Assembly: GCA_010405405.1 (NCBI GenBank)
Contig: MU004236.1
Coordinates: 1,804,070 to 1,868,069 of the forward strand
DNA length: 64,000 nt
Reading direction: 5' to 3'
DNA from: Microthyrium microscopicum
Lineage: Eukaryota; Ascomycota; Dothideomycetes; Microthyriales; Microthyriaceae
Position numbers and translations under genes: made by a program
Part shown: in pieces, positions 23,368 to 34,966 of the stretch
Position numbering within the stretch: the stretch's first letter is position 1
Layout: every line of letters begins with the position of its first letter
The notes under the pieces: model-generated
The model's database searches: none
What the model was told of the DNA's origin: nothing
Seen by the model: the letters and a program-made list of their open reading frames with translations, nothing else

Positions 23368-24435
23368 TTTGAAATGTCAAAACAATTGAGGTTGAAATGC
23401 AAGCGTAGTGAGTGGTAGCCAGACTCCTCAGCTAACATAATTCATGACGAAACTGAGGAGTAGATGTAGGTATTGCTTGTCCTTGCACATTGGAGGCTGA
23501 ACTGGGGTTAAATTGCTCTCTAAAAATACTTGCCCGTCAACCCATTTCATCATGTTGTCGGATGTGGCAGCAGGCAGTTGAGAAACAGGCTTGCCAAACA
23601 AATGAGGCAATGATCACCAGGATGAGCCTGCGATGTCCTGGCATTTTGGCATCTGGGGTACACACCAGTAGCTTCGTGAATACGAATGAGTTTCGCAATT
23701 GGCCCATTTCTCAGCACTGACATAGCCATAGGAATCATCTGGGTCGTAATTGGCGAGACTCGCGGCAGTCTATATTGCATCGCTGGGTACGAATCGGACC
23801 TACGACCAGGCTTCTCTCAAGTTTTGATGAAGGATGCGGATCCGTTTAGTCCCTTGGTTTCTCATGGGCTTGTGTACACACATCACGATTGCCAATGTAG
23901 GTGTTTCAGTGCGTTTTCAAAGCCTAACGAGTCTGGTAAAATCGGTATCTTTAACTTTACCATTCTTGTAAATGACTACGCGTACCTTACATGCATTCTG
24001 TGTTGACTAAAATTAAGCGCCATCGGGCAATATAATTCAGCAAGCATGCTCCTTGCTCGTCACCTAAAAACTGACCCTACTTAAGATACCTAGGATCCAA
24101 CTTCTTGTTTGAGAGAAGGCCGGCGAGAGAGAAAATTGGAGATAGATTCAGATCCCAGCTATGATTAAATGTGTCGGGCAATCCAGGACCTTTTGGTCAG
24201 AGAATGGTAGCGTGTCGCAATTCTCAGTCCCACAGAGTTGCTATGTTTTTTTCCGTTGCAGCATGTACCCAGGCACTGAGACGCAAGGAGACACGCCAAA
24301 TGCCCGCGAATAAGATGTCAACATGAATGTATTTGCTCGTGTTAACAGGAGTAACGGCGCTAGGGTCCATGATCCGGGAAGCTCAAGATTTTGAGCCGCC
24401 TTGGCCCATAAACGGCGGTAATGGAAGCATTGGCC
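23368..24435. other. Intergenic region
   Basis: Upstream of the carboxylesterase and downstream of the giant gene, both on the minus strand. Short open frames on both strands are unremarkable. No gene supported. Confidence 0.45.
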
Positions 24436-27400
24436 TTATAAAAGCCAATACTTGTCAAGACCTTCCAAAAATTCAAGATCCACGTTGATGAAGCTTTTCC
24501 AAAGATCAATCTCCCTCAGCCACGGACGATCCTGAACTGCATATGTAACACAAGTACACATTTTTGCCAGTTCCTCTTCATTTTCACCCATAACTAAAAT
24601 GATATCCCTCCTACGTGCAATGTTCTTTCTGAATTGAGAATCGTAGGGCTTAAGCGAGAGACCAAGCGAATGATGCATACTCCATTCGGCCCCAACCATG
24701 TCCTTTGGCACGAACTTCCACTCCCAGGTCCGGTCCGCAAAATGCTCATAAAATGATGCACACCGGCGGTTATCGAACGCGATCATAAGAGGCCAGAAAT
24801 GAGGAGCACTCCAAGTTCTCAGCAGCGCAAATCGAGCCTTCCTGTGTGCCGATTTGAAATTGCGGGCTCGATCAAGCAGATCTACATATTTAGTGGGGTC
24901 AACAAATATGTCTGGCGCTTTCAGCGACTGGCATTCTCGAATTCCAATGTCGAAATATAGGTCCCAGTCTCGACCAGGCTCCCGGGCCGCAAGAGCTTGG
25001 CCTGCAGTGTCATTATTTCCACACGATCGTGGACCGATTACTCCTGCCTTGTATACTAGGAAAGTTAGTGTTTGAACTCAACCAAAAAAACATAATGGCG
25101 GATTTGCCAAGCATAAACTCAGCACGCTCTCATCAACTACCACTGCGCAGCGTACAGTTATCTTGACGGATGACTGCGCTGACACTAGTAGGAGTAGCTA
25201 CTAAGTATCGCAATCCAAAACAAGTGGAGGCTGTCGCCATGGTTTGTATTCCTTAGTAGTGGCATTGACTTACACTTAGCAACAGTAGTCCGAACGCACG
25301 ATTCCCATTCGCCAGGGGGAGGAAGCCGCTGAGGGGATGTATCCGCTGCATAACGGTCTTGGAAATCAAACCACTCAGACCAAAGTGACAGATCCATGTA
25401 CCGATTACTGTCATGCCTTCTCCGCTACGATATTGTTAGTTCAAAGCAGCCTGCAAATGATCTGGGGAGTCGAATGAGTGGCTAAAGTGCCGATATGACA
25501 GCTTGCTACTAGAGCATTGATAGCATCTAAATAAACAGATGTACCTAGCAACAAGTCTCAAATGTCATTGATAAGGGATTAGGAAACTCACATCTGGTAT
25601 CTGCTGAGCTCTTTTTTCAGCATTGAGGAGCTCTGAACTTTTGAACTGAAGTCCTTCTTCCAAATCGTAAAAGTCTTTCAATGAAAAAGTAGGTAGCTCC
25701 GGGAAGAAGGGCGTCATTGATATGTAAGCCCGCTGAGAACTTGTTAGGACAAATGGATTGAGGCAGGAGTGTTGGCGGACACAATATGAACTGCTCGTAG
25801 GTCGTTCGCTGGATTGTCATTCAATGGTGTTTCTCCAGAATAGCCATCCAGCGTAGTACCAACTAACACTTTAGAAATAATACTGCACGGGAATGACTTA
25901 CTGCCATGTCTTTCATTACATGCTTGTGATGATCTGGTGTCAGGTTGAGGAAGTAGACGAAAGGAATCCAGTTCCGGGCTCTACTTATACTTTGCATCAC
26001 GCTGTTGTCGATTGCTTGTAAGACAAGTCGTACTTCAGCATATTTTGCTTGTGCGCCAGGTTCGAGATCTCCTGCGTGGAAAGCTCTTTTGAATTCTGAA
26101 CTCTGTTAGCGTGCCATGTGAATAAACAACGTGACATGGCGACTTACGATGAGATTTGTCGCGGTTGAACGTATCAACCATCTCTTTTTGAAAGACAGCG
26201 CTCTTGACTGATTCCGTAGCAGACATCAACTGCTGCCTCTCGGACATTTCATCCCATCGTCGCAACGACCGGAAAGCGGGATCCCGTTTCAAGAACGCTG
26301 GTGCCTGTCGCGGATCATGTATATAACCTGCTAGACAAAGAAGTATACTTTCATAACCTTCGCGCCAGTTTTTTCTTGGCTTTCCTCTTCTCGGAGCTGC
26401 CCAGACTTCTTCTGGCGTCGCATCGGGGTGCCAAAGCCGCTGCATAAGATCGACCAGTTCGTCGTCATCATCAGTGAGCTCGTCACCACTCACCCAACTC
26501 TCATCGTTTTCGTCCTCGCTGTCAATAGATATCGCCTGATCCAGTTCTGCTCTCGCTGCAGCGTCAGCCTCTTCGAGTTCGTCGAAATCAGAGTAGGCGA
26601 AATCCGTATCGTCGTCTGAATCCAAATCAAAGAGAAACTTCTTCATACTTATACCGCTGCTTTCCCAGACGTCTATTGAATTAACTGCTCCCTTGAAAGG
26701 CACCGGTGCCGTTGGGTCAGTAGTTTCTTCTTCAAAGAGACACAAGTCTTCGAGGAGATCAGCTTCGGAATATGCCCATCCGGGTGGCAAGCCTCCTTGC
26801 GGCTTCAAATCATGTCGGCGGAGTCCGCGTCGAGGAGGCGGGTGTTGGTCCAATTGTGAAATCAACATCTTAAAACTCTCACTTTGCAGCTCCTGACAAT
26901 ATGTTAGTGTTACATTCATGCGAAATTCTTAGCCCTGGCTAAATGTACAGAGGCAGCTTTGAATGCCAACTCGTGTCAATATCTTGTCGAGAAAGACTAA
27001 CAGCGCCCATGGATAGAACAATGATTTGGATGGTGAAACTTACATCCCATAAAGTGCTCGCCTCCTCCCCTGGTTTGAGATCTCGTGGTCTCTTGCTTTG
27101 ATCACGAGTGAGTGTCTTCAGTATATGAGCCATGGGCTGATAGGCTTCTTTCATATCGCCGGCAATCCTTCTTGCTTTGAAGGCCAACTTTAATGATCAT
27201 GGTCAGCACTGACTATTTTCATAATGAGCTCAAAGCTTACCCTTTGGACCTCATCATATAAGTTGATAAATGTCAGCCCAGGTCTTCGGTCCCAAAGATA
27301 GACATCGTAGTAGTCCTCAAACCCAAAGTGCCTATTGGCTGTCAGTAAAGAGTGCTGCGGTCCTGGGCGCAAGCTATCATTTTCAACGTCAAACAGTCTG

Positions 27401-30400
27401 TTAGTGCTGGAATGCTGTTGTACTTCATGATAGCCGCCAAGTATCTCAGGAGAATGAACGCTCTGAAGATTTCGATACATGTGTCTTCCGGGGAGTCTTA
27501 CCATTTTCTATGTGCTTCCATCTCCTCGAAGAATTTGCTATCGACTTCCTTGAGAAATTTCCAGGGAGCTTCCGAAGAGCGATATGGGTTGGGAACTCGT
27601 ACTAGCCAGTTATCATTCGATTTAGTAATTATCTCACCCGATTTGCCATCTCTAACGAGGACACCCATGGCATTGCTGGCCATTACGACGTATTGGAGGA
27701 AGCGTCGAGTGACAGGGTCATGACGCTTCATATGGCAGCAGATAAATGAGCGCAATTCGACGTGCATCCCTCCAAAACCTCGTTGTATCGAAGGGGAGTC
27801 CGCTATGTCGCAAGCAAAGTATACAAAGATTCCCTAAAGCACGTTAGAGGTCTCCTGCAAGCAAATTAGACGCATTACATACCAGCCTTTGCAACTGTTC
27901 GTTTTGCACACTACCAGCGAAGCCTTGCCAATTGGAGGAAGGGAAATAGTGAAGCATGGAAAGCATGGAGAGCTCGTAAGCTTCATCCCATGTACGACAC
28001 AGACGAATGGCATCAAAGAGATTATGATCCTTTACCATTATGGAGAAATGATACCAGCCTTTTCTTGTCATGGAGGTATTGCTGGCGTAATTCCAGATGT
28101 ATCTCCCGCACAGCTTCACTTTGATGATCTTCTTCGTGTACACTCCTCGGTCATTTATAGTCTAATGAGTTAGCTCAAAAGCAACATAAGAATGTTTTGT
28201 CGTCCTAGATTACAGAGCTAGCTGATATTCTGTTCAAATGCTGCTTGGAATATCTTCAACACTTGGACAAAATAAATGCTGTGCTGCAACAGCCCTTGCA
28301 ATGCCATCGAAGACATTACGAGCGTCATTTAATTTGTCCACTTGCTGATAGTATCGGAACAAAATATGAAGCCAGAAGATGTAGATGTTATTAGACGAAA
28401 AGGAGAGAAACTTACCCCAAAGTCGACCATGCCTCCATTTTCTTGCGTCGTATCATCAGGTATTGAGGGCATTGCCGGTTTGTTTTTCCCTTTGGGCTTC
28501 CATTTCTCAGGTTCCCCAAGTAAGAACAATTGTTTCCCAATTTGTCCACGGGGCTCTTTGGCTGTGGATTTGACTTCATCTTCGACGACTTTATCGTGCT
28601 CAACGTTCACCTCCTCCTCCTCTGGGCGATGCAAATCGGCGCAAGCGTCTCTGATCTCTTGCAAATCCGGCTGTTCTAGTCTCAAGCACAGATCCCGCAA
28701 ATCAGTTTCCGAGACATCTGGGTTGGCGAGAAATTCTACTACACTGTTCGCTTCCAAAGCAGCTGGGAGAAGGGAAGCGTGTGAGAGCAAGAGTCGGCAA
28801 AAGAGAAGCTCTTTTACTTCGGCGATATCCTTTAAGAGCTGTTCGATCTCATCGCGAGGCAAAGATGCGTTCTTTTTCATCAGCTCAAAGGGGTGCTCAA
28901 AAGTACCGGCAATTCGATAGCCAGAGAAGCCTTCGTATATGACATCGGAGCCTATCCGAAGTCGGGAGGTCATCTCATCCCGAGATTCAATCTTGGCCTT
29001 ATCTGGCTCAGGATCAGAGCTTGGCTGTTCACCTGGAGGTTGTCAGAGAAAAACACTTCAATGAGATAATGAATTCGTTCTGAAGTGAAGCAACAAGCAT
29101 GTAGTTTGGTTTTTGTCTGCTTGCATCTTATCCAACTTGTTCCGATGGAATGGGGAGCGAAACAGCTGGGAAATGATTCACAGTACTGCCACTAGTACCT
29201 ACCGTTTTCATTTTGATTCCGAAGGGCAACGGTCCTAGGCTTGGGACCATTGCCTGAGGTGGCCTTCTTCTTTTTCTTGCCTTTCTTCTTGCTCTTCGGC
29301 TTGGGCTGCCTTTTGACCGATGGCTTACCTGATGATTTGCCCGGTTTGGAAGCTTCTTGCGACTCAGTAGTATCTTCTTGCGAATCTGAATCTTGTTCTT
29401 CGGCTTGATTCGATTCGGCCTCTCCGTTGGCGTCGTTCGACTCATCATCAGTTTCGGGAGCATTCATCCACAGGAAGTATTTAACGAGATCCATGTAATC
29501 GATTCGTCTGTCGTAAAGCTCGTCTTCGATAGGATCCCAGTTGTCTTCGTCTTCGTCCTCTTGGAGGCGCTCTTGATAAGCTTGCTCGAGGAAAGCTTCT
29601 TGGCGCCGTTCGTTCTCTTTGTCGCGCATGGCTTGCATTCTAGCCTGCAGCTGCTTCACTTGTCTCTTAAACATTGCATGTCCAAGTTGAACCTTCTTCT
29701 TCTCCTGTTCTTGCACGATATCATCCTCATCTTGACATTTGCGACTCCATTCGTACCATTTCTGTTTACTGAAAAGGATCTCAGCCAGACGGCGTTCAGC
29801 TCGCTCGAGAGCTCTCAGGACGGTAGATTTGTCTGAAGTGAGCTTATTCACATAGGATTCATGCCCGTAGTCAAGCTTCATAGGGTAGAAGTGATCGTGA
29901 TGCCACCGTCTTGCTTGAATGACCTGAGGGTTGTTAGTGGCATACTAGCTGGACATGTGCGGCAGATAGAAGAACTAGTGCTCAATATGCTAGAGCTTGT
30001 CGCCTCACGTCACGCCACTGATGATGGGAAGGGATGCTTACTCGCGTCAGTAGGACGTGTTTCTTGTGAAGATGATTGCATATCTCGCGCATCGGTTGGT
30101 CATTTTTAATATCATCAAAAGCTACAGACTCCAGCTTTGACTTTGCGAGATATTGTGGCTCATCTGCTGCAAGATCGTCGAGTTTTGCATTTCGCTTCTT
30201 GTACCCCATGTACAAACCTGTTAAAGAATGGTTAGTCAAGGAGATTCTTCAGAGGCTTGCCGCAATGACTGGCGTTCTCATGAATTGTCCGCAATTCCAG
30301 TCAACATGACTTTTATTCGTCAATATTGAATGTTGGGGATTCGAACACGTAACGGGTACCAAGGTCGACGGCCAAAAAAGCCTTTAATGCAACAGTAGTA

Positions 30401-30569
30401 CTTTGAAAGAAATTGAGGAAGATGGTAGCGAATGCCGCCCGTCCATGAACGTACCTTGTACCTGTTTAGCATGGAAATAGCAGAAGACATGATCATCTGC
30501 TTTGGCTTCACTGGTGCACTTTTGGTCATCCGAGAGAGACAGCGCTTGGCAGGTACGCGCAGCCGCCAT
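24436..30569 (-). CDS. Very large uncharacterised fungal protein with N-terminal C-C-C-H zinc-knuckle-like motif
   Basis: Frame-checked exons: 30569-30455, 30217-30042, 29923-29203, 29032-28416, 28161-27883, 27833-27502, 27331-27241, 27187-27044, 26892-26148, 26095-25902, 25732-25592, 25424-25274 and 25055-24436. Two small exons are unresolved, one starting near 28344 and one within 25733-25862. The total is ~1,450-1,510 aa. C7, C18, C30 and H33 form a C-x10-C-x11-C-x2-H knuckle. A long charged coiled coil (~140-230) and a Glu/Asp then Lys-rich tract (SKKKGKKKKK) follow. Several compact segments come next (one begins KLCGRYIWNYAS, another RKWHFGFEDYYDVYLWDRR), then an acidic stretch around DSDDDTDFAYSDFDELEE. 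I do not recognise a catalytic domain or the family. Continuity of frame across most junctions argues for one gene rather than several. Confidence 0.7.
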
Positions 30570-31829
30570 GCTTGATGGTAGATAGGATAAACTTGAGGAG
30601 TGAAGTGCAGGTAGAAGGAGGAAAGAGAGTTGGCAGGAGGTATTTGGTCGTGGGGAGAAGTTTCCACCAGCCGTAAAATCAACTGTACAAGTAGAGGCAC
30701 GCTACCAGATCGGCAGCGGGAAGGTTCTTAGAAGACCGTCCAGATCTAACTGTTCACAAGTGTCGTTGTCTTAGTTTTCAAGACAACTGGCGTCGGATGT
30801 TCACTGCCAAAACTCGGACGTTCTATCAGCGAACCCAGATATGAGCTTCAATTTTCAAAAGGCCTTGAAACCGCTTGCAAAACGTGGATATCATGACGAG
30901 ATACCCCTCGACGCGTCGAATTCAGAGCTAGAGTAATGTTTGTGGCGCGCTTGACCCCTCGTCATCCTTGATTTTCTCAAGGGGCACGCGTTCTCAACCA
31001 CACTTCATCACAATACATTTTGCCATAGAATTTCACGCTATCAGTGTGCGTAAGGTCTCCAGCTAGGAGGTATTTTCATTCAGGAAGGGATATCGCGGCC
31101 ATGATCTTCTGGAACTCTCTTCAGTCAAGTACCCAGGACATTTTGTACGCTTCCAATGTACGAAGTACTACAGTTATATTGATCTTCAGTACTAATAAAA
31201 CCACTGACGAATGTGGTCCCTTTATCTCTAACTGATATGGACGACGTTCTTTTGGGGTAAATTTAGAGTTTGCTGATGAAAAGACGGTGAGATCTTCCAA
31301 AATCCAGCCGATGAAGAGTCTGCGGAGCCAACTCCGACGCCTTGCCACCGCAGATGTCCCTTTGGTTTTAACGTGCAATCGAAGGTTAAGGCTTGTAAGT
31401 AGAGGAAAGTTCAAGTTAACGATTCAAGAATGTACGCATTCTGAAGTCACTCTAACTAGGATCACCTACTCATGACTTAAATGGTTTTTCCATCTGAGCA
31501 ACAATAATCTCCATACCTACCGCCGTACCTGAGAATTGCACTTAAGTGAGATAGCCCATGTTGGAAAGACCTTTATGAATCATTAGTCGACATCACAGAA
31601 AGTGCGATGTGTGGGATCTGGAGCGATAGATTTGAGTTTCATTCCACATCTGCTAACGGAACAAGATACCATTCTGTTAAGAAATCCCGTTGCTTAGAGA
31701 AGGCGTGCACCGTCAAACATGCCTTGCTACTTATCTGATTGCAGCTTCAGGGCACAGAACCTGACATGATGTCCACGTCATTCAAACACATGTCAGTCTG
31801 ACGAGGGCCATGGTGAAGTGCAACGAAGC
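30570..31829. other. Intergenic region
   Basis: Contains the promoter of the giant gene. A 97-codon minus-strand open frame at 31121-31414 and an overlapping plus frame are unrecognisable. I see no RNA gene or repeat. Confidence 0.45.
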
Positions 31830-33249
31830 CTATCCAGACGCCAGGAGCGAAGCATCAACTTGAATCGGAGACGACTGGTGCAAAGTAGCAACAGAAGCGT
31901 GAGGCCAGCTAAGCCCAACGAAGTTGAGCAAGACCATCTGAGAATACTGGATCTGCGTAGAGTGCACTGTGATAGTCTTGGGCTCTGTGATCGCGGTCAC
32001 TGGCTTAATAATAAACTTCACCTGCGGGAAATTGCCAGGAGAAATCACAATATCGGGTTGTCCAGGCTGCCATCTGGGGACTTCAAGGGTATGTTCGAGC
32101 GTCGAGATCTGTTTTCTGTTAGCTTAGCTCATGATACAGGCTTACGCTGGCGTCAATGATGTTTTGATCGAAGGAAAGCTTACCCAGAACTGAGCGGTCA
32201 CCTGCTGGGCATCAGCATTTGGTCCCTTGTTAGTCTGGCCCTCCAAGAAGTCAATATTGGCGATCGTATCGCCACCGCTCTGAGCATTGCGGACCGTCGA
32301 CACTGTGAAGGTCACGCTTTTGACAATATTCTTGCCTTCGTTAGAGTGGCGAAGAAAAGCGTTGGGGTTGTCCAGCATTTCCTGGGTGATGGTGCCAGCA
32401 GCAATGAATTGAGTCAAGTCTTGGGGAATTCTGGGCACATCAGGGAAGCTGGCAGTCTGGCTAGGGAAGTTGATCAAGCTCGTGGGATTGTTGATAATGA
32501 ATGGAGTGATATTGATCGCGGGTATATCTGGAGGACCTGCTACAGCATTTGCATCTGTAGGTGCCACTCCCTGAGCATTGATTGTGGTTCCATGAGGAAT
32601 GGAAGCCATTCTAGAGAGTGTAGGGCCTTCTGTTGGACTGCAATGTGTCAGTGTCATAATAACCAATGTTGCACGAATAATCTTACTTCAATGTAGTGCC
32701 CGGCACATGCATCCACAGTCCCGGCTCAAAGTGAATTGGCACTGCCGGTCCATCTATTCCTCCAGTGCTTGGATTGGATATGTCGGATATTTTCTGCAGA
32801 TATGGTACGCCGTTGAGGGTGATATCAGTCTGTGGTGCGGATCCTCGGTTGGGGACATCGCCAAGCGATCCAGAGAACTCTAGAGTCTCTGACGTGAGGT
32901 TGAGTTCCAGAACGTTGTCGTCAGGGACGCTAAAGCCATGAAGGTTGACTGGCATTGTGGGGAAGTTCGTCTGTCCACTTTGGGGACGGAAAATAGTGTT
33001 GAAGCCATTTCCAGCAAAAGAACCTTGGAAGTGATCTAAGATACCAAGTGGCGCTTCTGTTACTTGGGCCTGGACGGGTTGAACAGCTTGAACGGCATGT
33101 GATGCTTTGGCAGATAAAGCACGATGGAAAGCCGGCGAGGATCTTTGAAACTTGAAATCGACTGGACATATCTTGAAGCCAGCAGAGGCATTGACGGCTG
33201 GAGCACCATCGGTGATAGTCTCCGCGCTGAGGACTTGTTGGTTGGCCAT
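31830..33249 (-). CDS. Uncharacterised 431-aa intracellular protein
   Basis: Three exons: 33249-32687, 32637-32184 and 32108-31830, summing to 432 codons. There is no signal peptide or transmembrane helix. The sequence is rich in Pro, Asn, Thr and beta-formers. Conspicuous blocks are a glycine-rich entry GILDHFQGSFAGNGFNTIF (~70), VLELNLTSETLEF, IHFEPGLWMHVPGTT and SRMASIPHGTTINAQG. These look like a beta-barrel ligand-binding fold, but I cannot name the family with confidence and give no function. The second acceptor was chosen at 32109, since the nearer one at ~32116 breaks the frame. Confidence 0.75.
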
Positions 33250-34966
33250 AATTACTCGAGTGGCTTTATCAATAAATTGGGACGATCTGTTTGGAGAATA
33301 TATTTCTGATATGATTCAGAACAACTCAGTAAAGCAGAGAATCACGAGCCTTAAATACTCCAGAAAGCTTAGAAATCCCAAGGGGCCAGCATCTCCTGTT
33401 CCGGGGTCTTGAGGCTGAAGGATGAAGGCATGGTTGTATTGTGAAATGCAAACGAGTGGGCGGTGCTCGTCAATATCGGGTAATCCAGCATACAAAACCT
33501 GGGCGTAGAGCAACCGTATGATCCCAAGAAAGGTAACATCGTGGAGTTTGGTCTAGATCTGTAGGCTTTCGCGGCTGTCTGCATGTCACAGAAACTGGCC
33601 CTCAGCTTCTCGAGCAATCATCTCAGCTTGAAGCAGCCGCTTCTCAACTTAATGCACTGTGCTCTTACAGACTTACAGCATTCGCTGAAGTATAAAGTTT
33701 GTCCTCTTGCATGATGCACTTACAATACACCGCTCCTAGAGTATGCTCCACAACTGCTGGCTACCACTGTGAAATGCAAATTTCTATCGTCGTCGAGCGC
33801 GGTAAGCTGAGAGACAACAGTGGAAATCAAAGAGAGAAGATAGCATATTTCTCGTGTTCATGAAGGCTCAGCTATAAGCTGTGGAACACAGACACTTCAA
33901 CTGCCTAGCCTATCAACTCATTTAGTCAAGGTCTCAAAGTGATCGGGTGCTTAGCCAAGGATCAAACATGCCGGCATAATATTTCATGGCAAAAAGGTGC
34001 CAAGCCAAAGAGGCCAGGAGATGGCCGCGCATCCTAATAGGTACCTTGGAAGCCTGCCTCACAAACAGTTGGATGGCTATAGTGCGATACGGCGCCGTAT
34101 CAGAGGCGTGATCGACTCAGAGAGGAGGCCAGCACCTGGAGTGCTCGAGAGAATAATGCCGAATCTACAAAAGAAGCGGTAGGACTGCAAGGAGGTAAAA
34201 TCTCGAGCATTGCAGCGCGAGGCAGCTGAGTACTTTCAGCCTTTCAGGCAGCATGTAAGCACCAGGCCAAAGGTGGAAACCTTCCCAAGTAGTAGAAGGA
34301 GCGCGAGGGAATGCTCGAAGAGCAATTTCTCATCATTACCAATGTCGCGATCGGTTGGATGCTTCAGCTCGAGCTCTATTGAGTTGTAGGATGATTGAGG
34401 TGGGTGCTAAAAATAGATTCAGTGTCGGTGAGCATGCAATCTTCCATGATCCAAGCATGCCCCGCACAGACGTACAGACGAATCTCTATCGCAGAATAGC
34501 TTTGCTTCGAACCAAAATAGTCGAGCAAACAAGCCATCGTACCTGTTGAAGACAAAGTACTTGAAAGGAGGGGATGGAATCCAGTAGATAGCAGCGAGGT
34601 CAATGGCTCAGACTAGAGTACGTAGGTACTTTCCCGCTTTTCACATGTACTAGTAGCAAGTGCTTGTTCCTACATCACCTCTCCACATCGAGGGTTCATA
34701 ATGCATGTCTTGCGATATGTAATATGTCAGCTACCAGTAAAGAAGTCGAGCTCCTTCGACCTAACGAAAGTAGTAGGGAGTTAAATTGAGTGCATCGCGT
34801 CTGTCGCGCTAGGCTTCTAGCGCCACGTGATATCGTTTTGCCTAGAAATTTACTGACCTGACAGACTTCAATTCTCACCTAACAATCCTCCTTACCGACA
34901 TACCCTCACCATCCCACCCTAAATTAAGAGCACCTCTTTAACCTCTGCAACGGAATTATCGTAATC
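33250..34966. other. Intergenic region between divergent genes
   Basis: About 1.7 kb upstream of both the 431-aa gene (-) and Snu66 (+). Only short, unremarkable open frames are seen. Confidence 0.45.

Noticed and set aside
28342-28920. 192-codon plus-strand open frame
   Set aside because: Ser/Cys/Phe-rich shadow of an exon of the giant minus-strand gene.
30325-30350. tRNA-like B-box (GTTCGAATCC on the minus strand)
   Set aside because: It lies in an intron of the giant gene; the flanking bases cannot form a T-stem and there is no A-box or acceptor stem.
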